A DNA stretch of 64,000 nucleotides from Acidobacteriota bacterium (GTDB taxonomy: Bacteria; Acidobacteriota; Terriglobia; Terriglobales; Acidobacteriaceae), in contig JAJZME010000050.1 of the NCBI GenBank assembly GCA_021803035.1, positions 1-64,000 of the forward strand, in the 5' to 3' direction. The notes beneath the pieces are model-generated. The model saw only the letters and a list, made by a program, of their open reading frames with translations, ran no database searches and was not told the DNA's origin. Both the position numbers and the translations under genes were made by a program. Positions within the stretch are counted from its first letter, which is position 1; each line of letters starts with the position of its first letter. This document shows, piece by piece, positions 35,324 to 43,337 of the stretch.

Positions 35324-35466
35324 TCCAGCTTCCAGCCGCTAGCTCCTGGCCTCTAGCTCCTCTTGCTTGAAGCCCGGCTTTCAGCGTAGCTGCGGTCAAG
35401 CCACATACGGAATTCATCGACGAAGCCGAAAAGCTAGAAGCTGGAGGCTAGAGGCTAAAAGCTGTT
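35324..35466. repeat. Inverted pair of degenerate heptad repeats
   Basis: Left array, five 7-bp units at 35324-35358, such as TCCAGCT, CCTGGCC and TCTAGCT. Right array, six units of the complementary type at 35425-35466, such as AGCTAGA, GGCTAGA and GGCTAAA. The right array abuts the superoxide dismutase stop codon. The intervening 66 bp form a potential loop. Confidence 0.6.
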
Positions 35467-35468
35467 CT

Positions 35469-36092
35469 TTACTTCTTCGCCGCGGCGAACCGCTTGTTCA
35501 CCTCGGCCCAGTTAACTACATTCCACCACGCGGCCAAATACTCGGGCCGCCGGTTCTGGTATTTGAGGTAGTAGGCGTGCTCCCACACGTCGTTGCCCAG
35601 GATTGGATACAGCCCCTGCGAAAGCGGCGAATCCTGGTTGGCCGAGGTGATCACCTTCAGCTTGCCGCCGGCAAACACCAGCCAGCCCCATCCGGAGCCG
35701 AACTGCTTGGCGGCCGCGTCGTTAAAGGCCTTCTTGAAGGTTTCGAAGTCGCCGAAATCCGCCGAAATCTGCTTGGCGATGTCGCCCGACGGATGTCCGC
35801 CAATGCCCGGGCCGTTGGCCGGACCCATGATGTGCCAGAACATGCTGTGGTTCGAGTGCCCACCGCCGTTGTTGCGCACTGCGGTACGAACATCCTCGGG
35901 AACTTTGTCGAGGTCGCGAAGCACATCGTCTACCGGCTTGGCTGCCCACTCGGGGTACTTGGCCAGAGCGGCGTTCACGTTGTTGATGTAGGCCTGATGA
36001 TGCTTGTCGTGGTGCAAATGCATGGTTTCCGCATCGATAAAGGGCTCGAGTGCGGCGTAGTCATAGGGAAGCGGTGCGAGTTCGTAAGCCAT
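35469..36092 (-). CDS. Superoxide dismutase, Mn/Fe family
   Basis: Cytoplasmic superoxide dismutase of 207 residues. Metal ligands are H27 (HLHHDKHH), H82 (HSNHSMFW), D168 and H172 (DVWEHAYY). [18 protein letters not shown] and NQDSPL with Q153 point to the manganese-type active site, although cambialistic use is possible. The ATG at 36092 gives the standard N-terminus [10 protein letters not shown]; the open extension to 36167 is not part of the protein. A GGAGGAG-like site lies just upstream. Gene name sodA is likely but not proven. Confidence 0.93.
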   Translation of the reverse strand: MAYELAPLPYDYAALEPFIDAETMHLHHDKHHQAYINNVNAALAKYPEWAAKPVDDVLRDLDKVPEDVRTAVRNNGGGHSNHSMFWHIMGPANGPGIGGHPSGDIAKQISADFGDFETFKKAFNDAAAKQFGSGWGWLVFAGGKLKVITSANQDSPLSQGLYPILGNDVWEHAYYLKYQNRRPEYLAAWWNVVNWAEVNKRFAAAKK

Positions 36093-36432
36093 AGGCAATC
36101 TCCTCCGTTCGGATTGTACTTTGCAGGGGTTAACTCTTGTTTGAACAGCCGGTTCGACAAGCGGCACGGGACCGGCACAGGGGATCCACTCTCTTCGCGA
36201 GAGCGAAAAGTCCGCACTTTGTGTGGATGCGCCAGGCGGCCGCCAGGGTGCGAAAAAAACGTGTGCGCCTGAAAAACAGCCGTCACGATCGCCCGCGAAT
36301 TTAATATGGCGTCACGCAGCGCAAGGCCGCCGGAAACGTCCATAATGACAACAGAGAGGCCTGATTTTCCCATCGCGCAGCCGCCTCCCTGGTCTTTCCA
36401 TTCTGAAAATTCAGCGGAGACAACGTGCACCT
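36093..36432. promoter_or_regulatory. Divergent promoter region of sod and GH15 genes
   Basis: A 340-bp gap that must hold promoters for both the superoxide dismutase (minus) and glucoamylase-like (plus) genes. The only structure I see is a short hairpin, CTCTC/GAGAG, with a TTCGC loop at 36189-36203. No clear consensus promoter or operator stands out. Confidence 0.35.
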
Positions 36433-38871
36433 ATGAGCGACCAACCCGAATACTGCTGGCTTGAGCAGCAAGGCGAAGCCTTTGGAGGTCCTGGCCTGGA
36501 ACCCCGCTGGACCTCCAGCGAGAAAGATGCGGTGTGCACCGCCTACTCCGGGGCCAGCCGCGTCTGGTTCACCTGTTCATACGGCATTTTGAATGAAATC
36601 TACCACCCCACTATCGACCGCCCGCAAGTGCGCGACATGGAATTCCTGATCACCGACGGTGAGACCTTTGCGCACGAAGAAAAGCGCGATCTCGACTGCA
36701 CCTTCGAGTACATCCATCCTGAAGCTCTGGGCGTGCGCTACACCAATCGCGACCGCAATGGCCGGTACACGCTGATCAAGGAAATCATCTGCGATCCCCA
36801 CCAGTCGGTCGTATTGCAGCACGTGCGCCTTGAAGGTCACCATGACCTGCTGCCGCGCCTCAAGCTCTACGCGCTGCTCGCGCCGCACCTGGACGACGGC
36901 GGCAAAGGCAACACAGCGCGCGCCGTGGACGTAGCCGGGCGCAAAGTGCTGCTGGCCTGGAAGAACGAGTGGTCCCTGGCCATGGCCGCCAGTTGTGATT
37001 TTTCCCGCGTCAGTTGCGGCTTTGTGGGAGCCAGCGATGGTTGGCGCGACATCAAGCAAAACTGCGTCATGGACTGGGAGTTCGGCTCGGCTACGGGCGG
37101 CAACGTCGCACTCTTCGGCGAAGTGGACCTGGGCCGCGCCGGGGACGACGGCGCCCGCCAGTTCACTCTCGCCATCGGCATCGGCGAAGGACACCACACC
37201 GCCGCGCAAATGGCCATGAGCGCGCTGGCATCACCCTATGAAGTGCACAGGAATCGCTTTCTGGAACAGTGGCAGCGCGCCGCCAACCCCGACCATCTTG
37301 CCGAAAAGTGCGGTGATGGCGGCAAACTGATGCGCGTCAGCCACAACATCCTCCTGGCCCACGAAGACAAGACATTTTCCGGTGCTTTTATCGCCTCAGC
37401 CTCCATCCCCTGGGGACAGGCCAAGGGCGATGACGATCTGGGCGGCTATCACCTGGTGTGGACCCGCGACATGGTGCAGACGGCCACGGCCTTGCTGGCC
37501 TGCGGCCGCGCCGAGACCGCGCGCCGCGCGCTCGTATACCTGGCTTGCACGCAGCGGCCCGACGGCGGCTTTGCGCAGAACTTCTGGATCGACGGAACAC
37601 CCTACTGGAGCGGCATTCAGCTCGACGAAGTCGCTTTCCCGATCATGCTTGCCTGGCGCCTGTGGAAGGCAGAGGGCCTGGGCGAAATGGAGATCTTCCC
37701 CTTTGTCGAGCGCGCCGCGGGCTTCCTTGTCCGCCACGCCCCCATCACCCACCAGGAGCGATGGGAAGAAAACGCCGGCTACTCGCCCTCTACGCTGGCC
37801 GCCGTCATCGCCGGCCTCATTTGCGCGGCGGAGATCGCCCGCGCCCACGACTCCACCGAACTGGCCATCTTTTACGAAGAGTTCGCCGACTGGATCGAGT
37901 TTCATCTCGAAGACTGGACCGTGACCAATAACGGCGTCCTGCATCCTGAGATCAAGCGCCACTACATGCGCATCCGCCCACCCGAGATTGGCGAAGCCTA
38001 CGCCTGCGAGAGCTGCGGCACCGAAACCATCGTTCTCCAGAACCGCCCGCCGGGCTCACGCACTGCCTTCGAAGCGCGCGAAATCATCGACGGCGGCTTT
38101 CTTGAGCTGGTGCGCTACGGCGTGCGGCCCGCCGCCGATCCGCTCATCGTAGATTCGCTCAAGGTGGTCGATGCCGTCCTCAAGCGCGATCTGCCTCAGG
38201 GACCTGCCTGGCTGCGCTACAACTGGGATGGCTACGGCCAGCGCCCCGACGGCGGGCCATACCGGGGATGGGGCCAGGGCCGTGTCTGGCCGCTGCTCAC
38301 TGGCGAACGCGCCCACTACGAACTGGCTGCAGGCAACGGCTTTGAACACCTGATCCGCACCTATGAAAACTGCGCCACCTGCGGCCAGTTGCTTCCCGAG
38401 CAGCTTTGGGACGAGCCCGACCTGCCGGCGGCGGAGATGAAGTTTGGCGGCCCTTCGGGATCGGCGCTGCCGCTCGTCTGGGCACACTCCGAGTATCTCA
38501 AGCTGCTCCGCTCAGCCGCTGACGGCAAGGTCTTCGACCGCATTGACGCCGTCTACAACCGCTACTCCAGCCCCGAAGGGCAAAGCCGGCAACGCCCCGG
38601 CCTTGAAATTTATACCTGCCGCCGGCCCATTCAGCACCTTCCCCGCGGCGCCACCCTGCGCGTTCTTGACCAGGCGCGCTTCGATGTCGTCTGGACCGAT
38701 GATGGCTGGCAAACCTCGCACACCGCCCCCGCGCGCAGCCTCGGTTATGCAGGCTTCAGCGCGGACATCGTCCCTTCCAGTGAAACGCCGCAAATTGAAT
38801 GGACAATGCACTGGTCTGACCAGGACCGCTGGCTTGGTTACAATATTGAGGTGAAGATAGAAGGCAACTGA
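36433..38871 (+). CDS. Glycoside hydrolase family 15 glucan glucohydrolase
   Basis: Glucoamylase/glucodextranase-type enzyme of 812 residues that releases beta-glucose from alpha-glucan ends. An N-terminal beta-sandwich (about 20-270) precedes the (alpha/alpha)6 barrel, which has GGYHLVWTRDM and GTPYWSGIQLDEVAFPIMLAW. Catalytic acids are near E445/E446 in RWEENAGYSPSTLA and E656 in LPEQLWDE. A short beta domain ends the protein. No signal peptide is visible, so it may act on cytoplasmic glycogen or imported oligosaccharides. It heads the pentose phosphate cluster, with transketolase 80 bp downstream. Confidence 0.9.
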   Translation: MSDQPEYCWLEQQGEAFGGPGLEPRWTSSEKDAVCTAYSGASRVWFTCSYGILNEIYHPTIDRPQVRDMEFLITDGETFAHEEKRDLDCTFEYIHPEALGVRYTNRDRNGRYTLIKEIICDPHQSVVLQHVRLEGHHDLLPRLKLYALLAPHLDDGGKGNTARAVDVAGRKVLLAWKNEWSLAMAASCDFSRVSCGFVGASDGWRDIKQNCVMDWEFGSATGGNVALFGEVDLGRAGDDGARQFTLAIGIGEGHHTAAQMAMSALASPYEVHRNRFLEQWQRAANPDHLAEKCGDGGKLMRVSHNILLAHEDKTFSGAFIASASIPWGQAKGDDDLGGYHLVWTRDMVQTATALLACGRAETARRALVYLACTQRPDGGFAQNFWIDGTPYWSGIQLDEVAFPIMLAWRLWKAEGLGEMEIFPFVERAAGFLVRHAPITHQERWEENAGYSPSTLAAVIAGLICAAEIARAHDSTELAIFYEEFADWIEFHLEDWTVTNNGVLHPEIKRHYMRIRPPEIGEAYACESCGTETIVLQNRPPGSRTAFEAREIIDGGFLELVRYGVRPAADPLIVDSLKVVDAVLKRDLPQGPAWLRYNWDGYGQRPDGGPYRGWGQGRVWPLLTGERAHYELAAGNGFEHLIRTYENCATCGQLLPEQLWDEPDLPAAEMKFGGPSGSALPLVWAHSEYLKLLRSAADGKVFDRIDAVYNRYSSPEGQSRQRPGLEIYTCRRPIQHLPRGATLRVLDQARFDVVWTDDGWQTSHTAPARSLGYAGFSADIVPSSETPQIEWTMHWSDQDRWLGYNIEVKIEGN

Positions 38872-38951
38872 CGCCCCGCCCATCGTCTCCAACTTGATGG
38901 GCCATCCGAGCACCTGGCAACAAAAAAGAAAGGATATCGCGCAAACCGATC

Positions 38952-40949
38952 ATGACCACCGGCCTCGCGTCTCTCTCTCTCGATCAGCTCTCCATTGACA
39001 CCTTGCGGCTGCTCGCCGTCGACACAGTGGAAAAAGCCAATAGCGGCCACCCGGGAGCGCCTCTGGGCTGTGCGCCCATCGCCTACCTCCTTTTCCACAA
39101 GCTCATGCGCCACAATCCCGCGCACGCCAAATGGTCCAATCGCGACCGATTCGTCCTTTCCAACGGACACGCCTCGGCACTCCTGTATGGATCGCTGTTC
39201 CTCACCGGCTACGACCTGACGCTGGACGACCTGAAGAGCTTCCGCCGCTGGGGATCGCGCACGCCGGGCCATCCGGAACGCGACCATACCGATGGCGTTG
39301 AAGTCACCACTGGCCCGCTCGGTCAAGGACTCGCCATGGCCGTCGGCATGGCTATGGCCGAAAAGCATCTGGCCGCCCTCTACAACCGCCCCGGCTTCAA
39401 CGTCGTAGACCATTACACCTACGTGCTCGCCGGCGACGGCGACATGATGGAAGGCATGTCACACGAGGCCAGTTCGCTGGCCGGAACGCTCGGCCTGGGC
39501 AAGCTCATCATCTTTTACGACGACAATCTGATTTCCCTCGACGGCCCCACCGAGCTGAGCTTTACCGAAAATACCTACCAGCGCTACGAAGCCTACAACT
39601 GGCACGTGCAGCGCGTCGCCGACGGTAACGACCTCGATGCTATCGAGGCAGCCATCGAAGCCGCCAAAGCCGAAACCGGCCGTCCATCGCTCATCGGCGT
39701 GCGTACCGTCATCGGCTACGGCAGCCCCAAGGCCGGCACCAACAAAGTCCACGGCGAAGCCATGGGCGCCGCCGACGCCGCCGCCACCAAGAAGTTCTTC
39801 GGCTTCCCGGAAGATCAAAGCTTCTACGTTCCAGATGACGCGCTGGCCAACTGGCGCAAAGCCCGCGAGCGCGGGGCCGCGCTGGAAGCCGGGTGGAACG
39901 CGCTCTTTGAGAGCTACGCCAAGGCCTTCCCCGAACTGGCGGCCGAATTCGAGCGCACGCAGAAAGGACAGCTCAAGCCCGGCTGGGAAAAATCCATCCC
40001 CAGCTTCCCTTCCGACAAGCCCATCGCCACCCGCAACGCCGGCAACGCGGTGCTCAATGCCATTGCCGAGTCCGTTCCGGAGCTGCTCGGCGGCGCTGCC
40101 GACCTCACCGCTTCCACCAAGACGATCTTCAAGCCCGGCGCCAACTTCCACGTTGATCCCACCGGCCGCAACGTCTTCTTTGGCGTGCGCGAGCTTGCCA
40201 TGTGTGCCGCGGTCAACGGAATGGCCGCGCACGGCGGCGTCATTCCCTTCGGATCCACCTTCTTCGTCTTCTCCGACTACGCCAAGCCGGCCCTGCGCAT
40301 CGCCGCGCTCATGGGAGTCCATTCGCTCTTCGTCTTCACACACGACTCCATCGGCGTAGGCGAAGACGGCCCCACGCACGAGCCCATCGAGCACCTGATG
40401 GCCCTGCGCGCCGTTCCCTTCATGACCGACTTCCGCCCTGCCGACGCCAATGAAACGGCTGCCGCCTGGCGCCTGGCCCTTGAGCGCAAGTCGCCCAGCT
40501 TCATGGCCCTCACCCGGCAAAACGTCCCTGTCTTCGATGCCGCCGGCCGCGATGTTTACGCCAGCGTAAGCAAAGGCGCTTATGTGATCCAGGACGCCGC
40601 CAACGCGCAGGTGGTGATCGTCGCTACAGGCTCTGAGGTTGCGCCATCGCTGGCAGCAGCCAAGTTGCTCGCGGCTGACGGCATTCGCGCCCGCGTCGTC
40701 AGCTTCCCGAGTTGGAAGCTCTTTGAAGAGCAATCGGCGGAATACAAATCGTCCGTGCTGCCCAGGGATCTGCCCAGGCTGACCGTGGAAGCAGGCTCCA
40801 CGCTCGGCTGGTGGAAGTACGCAGGCTCGAACGGCGATGTGCTCGGCCTTGTCCGCTTTGGCGCCTCGGCTCCCGGCCCCACCGCCATGGCCAATCTGGG
40901 CTTCACGCCTGAAAACATCGCCGCCCGCGCCAAAGCGCTGGTGAAATAG
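38952..40949 (+). CDS. tkt: Transketolase
   Basis: Thiamine-diphosphate enzyme of 665 residues that moves two-carbon units between sugar phosphates. The N-terminal domain has the cofactor motif [13 protein letters not shown] starting at G161. [10 protein letters not shown] and [10 protein letters not shown] supply active-site histidines. The central Pyr domain has [18 protein letters not shown], and the C-terminal domain starts around residue 540. It is full length for the family. It sits between the GH15 and rpiB genes, consistent with a non-oxidative pentose phosphate role. Confidence 0.96.
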   Translation: MTTGLASLSLDQLSIDTLRLLAVDTVEKANSGHPGAPLGCAPIAYLLFHKLMRHNPAHAKWSNRDRFVLSNGHASALLYGSLFLTGYDLTLDDLKSFRRWGSRTPGHPERDHTDGVEVTTGPLGQGLAMAVGMAMAEKHLAALYNRPGFNVVDHYTYVLAGDGDMMEGMSHEASSLAGTLGLGKLIIFYDDNLISLDGPTELSFTENTYQRYEAYNWHVQRVADGNDLDAIEAAIEAAKAETGRPSLIGVRTVIGYGSPKAGTNKVHGEAMGAADAAATKKFFGFPEDQSFYVPDDALANWRKARERGAALEAGWNALFESYAKAFPELAAEFERTQKGQLKPGWEKSIPSFPSDKPIATRNAGNAVLNAIAESVPELLGGAADLTASTKTIFKPGANFHVDPTGRNVFFGVRELAMCAAVNGMAAHGGVIPFGSTFFVFSDYAKPALRIAALMGVHSLFVFTHDSIGVGEDGPTHEPIEHLMALRAVPFMTDFRPADANETAAAWRLALERKSPSFMALTRQNVPVFDAAGRDVYASVSKGAYVIQDAANAQVVIVATGSEVAPSLAAAKLLAADGIRARVVSFPSWKLFEEQSAEYKSSVLPRDLPRLTVEAGSTLGWWKYAGSNGDVLGLVRFGASAPGPTAMANLGFTPENIAARAKALVK

Positions 40950-40957
40950 CGAACCAG

Positions 40958-41056
40958 CAAGTCAGCAGGATGGTGAGTCGGCAAGCTGGCAAGTCAGCGC
41001 AAGAGCTTTACGAGATGCGCCAAAGGAATCCCGCTGACTTGCCAACCGGCTGACTC
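40958..41056. repeat. Inverted pair of degenerate 8-bp repeats
   Basis: The left array at 40958-41005 has five to six 8-bp units (CAAGTCAG, TGAGTCGG, CAAGCTGG). The right array at 41033-41056 has three complementary units (GCTGACTT, GCCAACCG, GCTGACTC). The arms pair exactly over 12 bp (40988-40999 with 41032-41043) and imperfectly over 24. It fills the gap between tkt and rpiB. Confidence 0.6.
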
Positions 41057-41082
41057 GTTAACGTGCCAGGAAAGGATCTCCC

Positions 41083-41565
41083 GTGAAACTCGTCATCGCC
41101 TCCGATCACGCAGGATTTCCCCTCAAAGAGGAAGTGCGCGCCTATCTCGCGAAGGCCGGACACGAGGTGATCGACCTGGGTGCTTATCGCGTGGAGCCGC
41201 TGGACGATTATCCCGACTTTGCAGAGCGGGTCGGCGAGGCGATCAAGCGGGGCGATGCCCCGCGCGGCGTCCTGATCTGCGGATCGGGAGTAGGTGTATG
41301 CGTCGCGGCCAACAAGATCCCCGGAATTCGCGCCGGGATGTGCCATGACACTTACTCCGCACATCAGGGCGTGGAGCACGACGATATGAACGTAGTTGTC
41401 CTGGGAGCGCGTATCGTGGGCCCGGCCTTGGCATTTGAGGTTGTTGATGCCTTTCTCAGAGCGCATTTCGTCAATACTGAAGAGCGCTTTGTACGCCGCT
41501 TCAACAAAGTAATGGCCATTGAGGCCAAATATTTGCGCGGAGACGGATCCGCAAACCCGGCATAG
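41083..41565 (+). CDS. rpiB: Ribose-5-phosphate isomerase B
   Basis: LacAB/RpiB-family isomerase of 160 residues interconverting ribose-5-phosphate and ribulose-5-phosphate. The start reads MKLVIASDHAG (D8, H9). The catalytic cysteine is C66 in ICGSGVGVCVAANK, and the HDTYSAHQGVEHDDMNVV segment carries the ring-opening histidine. The GTG start at 41083 has AGGAAAGGA upstream. It is the third gene of the carbohydrate cluster. Confidence 0.94.
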   Translation: MKLVIASDHAGFPLKEEVRAYLAKAGHEVIDLGAYRVEPLDDYPDFAERVGEAIKRGDAPRGVLICGSGVGVCVAANKIPGIRAGMCHDTYSAHQGVEHDDMNVVVLGARIVGPALAFEVVDAFLRAHFVNTEERFVRRFNKVMAIEAKYLRGDGSANPA

Positions 41566-41669
41566 AGTCATCCGGCATATACGCTGCGGCGTCGTGAGGT
41601 CCGCCGAAGCAATTCAGCGAAATTAGCTGCCCATTCTTTATGCGCGCATAGCGCGGAAAAGAGACGCCG

Positions 41670-42281
41670 ATGTTCCCCTTCGACGCGATTCTCTTCGACG
41701 TGGGCGGAGTTCTGCTCACCAACTGTTGGGACCACCAGGAACGCAAAGCTGCCGTCGAGCACTTTCATCTCGACGCAAAGGATCTGGAAACCCGCCACCT
41801 CGATTTCTTCCCCGCATGGGAGCGCGATGAGATCGGTCTCGCCGCGTATCTCAGCCAGGTTGTCTTTTATCGGCCGCGCCCCTTCTCGCGCGATGAATTC
41901 TTTGCCTTCATCCTCAGCCAGTCCAGGCTGTTGCCGGACAGCGCCCTCGGCATCCTCGGCGAAGTTGCCGCATCCCATAAGTATCTGATTGGCGCGCTCA
42001 ACAACGAGGCGCGCGCGACCAATAGATATCGTTTCAGGAAGTTCGGGCTGCGCGACTACTTCGGCGTCCTGCTCAGCTCCTGTTACTTGGGCATGAGGAA
42101 ACCTGAACCCGCTATCTATCGTCGTACGCTGGACATTCTCGGCAAGCCAGCGCATCGGGTCCTGTTTATCGACGACCGGCAGGAAAACCTCAATGGCGCC
42201 GCCGCGGCGGGCATGAAGACGCTCCTTTATCAGGGCAGTCAGGCCCTGCGGGGCGAACTGGAAGGCATCGGAGTCTTGTAG
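41670..42281 (+). CDS. HAD-IA family hydrolase
   Basis: HAD phosphatase of 203 residues in the subgroup of glucose-1-phosphate-phosphatase-like proteins. Motif I is FDVGGVLL (D10 nucleophile; the second Asp is Gly). Motif II lies around LIGALNNEA, motif III is MRKPEPAIY, and motif IV is FIDDRQENL. An alpha-helical cap lies between motifs I and II. The substrate may be a sugar phosphate of the surrounding pathway, judged only from position between rpiB and gnd. Confidence 0.85.
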   Translation: MFPFDAILFDVGGVLLTNCWDHQERKAAVEHFHLDAKDLETRHLDFFPAWERDEIGLAAYLSQVVFYRPRPFSRDEFFAFILSQSRLLPDSALGILGEVAASHKYLIGALNNEARATNRYRFRKFGLRDYFGVLLSSCYLGMRKPEPAIYRRTLDILGKPAHRVLFIDDRQENLNGAAAAGMKTLLYQGSQALRGELEGIGVL

Positions 42282-42296
42282 ATTACCGGAGGAACT

Positions 42297-43202
42297 ATGC
42301 AACTTGGACTGATCGGCTTGGGCAAGATGGGCGGCAATATGGCGGAACGCCTGAGGTTGGGCGGCCATCAGGTAGTCGGTTTCGATTTCAATGCCGAAGC
42401 CGTGGCAAAACTTGCCGCCGAGGGAAACATCGGCGTAAATTCGCTCGAAGAACTGGCCAAAGAGCTTCAGGGCCGCAAGGCAATCTGGATCATGGTTCCG
42501 CAGGGCGCGCCCGTGGACGAAACCATCGCCAAACTGGAGCCGCTGCTGAATCCCGGCGACATTCTGATTGACGGCGGCAACTCGTATTACAAGGACACGG
42601 TGCGCCGCCACAAGGAAGTCACCGCCAAGGGCTTTCAATTCGTCGACGTCGGCACTTCGGGCGGCATCTGGGGCCTCAAAGAGGGCTACAGCATGATGGT
42701 CGGTGGCGACAAAGAGGCGGTGGATTATCTGCGCCCCATCTTGGAAACCCTGGCGCCCGCGGCCGACAAAGGCTGGGGCCATGTTGGCCCGGGCGGCTCC
42801 GGCCACTTCGTCAAAATGGTACATAATGGCATCGAATATGGCATGATGCAGGCCTATGCCGAAGGCTTCACGGTCCTCGAAAGAAAGGAAGAGTTCCACC
42901 TCAACCTGCCGCAGGTGGCCGAGATTTGGCGTTACGGCAGCGTGGTGCGGAGCTGGCTCCTCGATCTCACCGCCGACGCACTGGCCGGCAACCCCACGCT
43001 CGACGGTCTCGATGCCTATGTTGTCGACTCCGGCGAAGGCCGCTGGACGGCCTTCGAGGCCATTGATTTGAATGTCTCCGCGCCGGTCATTACCGAGTCA
43101 GTTATTCGCCGCATCCGTTCGCGTGAGCAGAACAACTTCACCGATCGCATGTTAGCCATCATGCGCAAGGAATTCGGCGGTCACGCCGTCAAATATAGCT
43201 GA
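42297..43202 (+). CDS. gnd: 6-phosphogluconate dehydrogenase (short, NAD-type)
   Basis: Decarboxylating dehydrogenase of 301 residues forming ribulose-5-phosphate. The nucleotide fold begins GLIGLGKMGGNMAERL. FDFNAEA after the second strand lacks the Arg typical of NADP enzymes, so NAD preference is likely. IDGGNSYYKDT, GTSGGIWGL and HFVKMVHNGIEYGMMQ (active-site Lys and Asn) complete the family signature. The short C-terminus marks the GntZ/GndA-like class and not the 470-residue type. GGAGGA precedes the ATG, and HAD is 15 bp upstream. Confidence 0.94.
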   Translation: MQLGLIGLGKMGGNMAERLRLGGHQVVGFDFNAEAVAKLAAEGNIGVNSLEELAKELQGRKAIWIMVPQGAPVDETIAKLEPLLNPGDILIDGGNSYYKDTVRRHKEVTAKGFQFVDVGTSGGIWGLKEGYSMMVGGDKEAVDYLRPILETLAPAADKGWGHVGPGGSGHFVKMVHNGIEYGMMQAYAEGFTVLERKEEFHLNLPQVAEIWRYGSVVRSWLLDLTADALAGNPTLDGLDAYVVDSGEGRWTAFEAIDLNVSAPVITESVIRRIRSREQNNFTDRMLAIMRKEFGGHAVKYS

Positions 43203-43203
43203 T

Positions 43204-43322
43204 AGTTTGAAGTTCCTGGTCACCCCCCCATCTGCATAAGATGGAAACCACAAACTGACAACCAGGAACTGCTAACTACGAACTGAAAACTAAAGACTGA
43301 GAACTAGGAACTGTTAACTGCC
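43204..43322. repeat. Ten-unit heptad array with inverted partner
   Basis: Ten uninterrupted 7-bp units run from 43253 to 43322, nearly all starting AACT (AACTGAC, AACTACG, AACTAGG and others). Two or three units of the opposite sense (AGTTTGA, AGTTCCT) lie at 43204-43224, right after the gnd stop. The array ends a few bases before the zwf ribosome-binding site. Confidence 0.65.
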
Positions 43323-43337
43323 ATCGAGGAGGAATGC

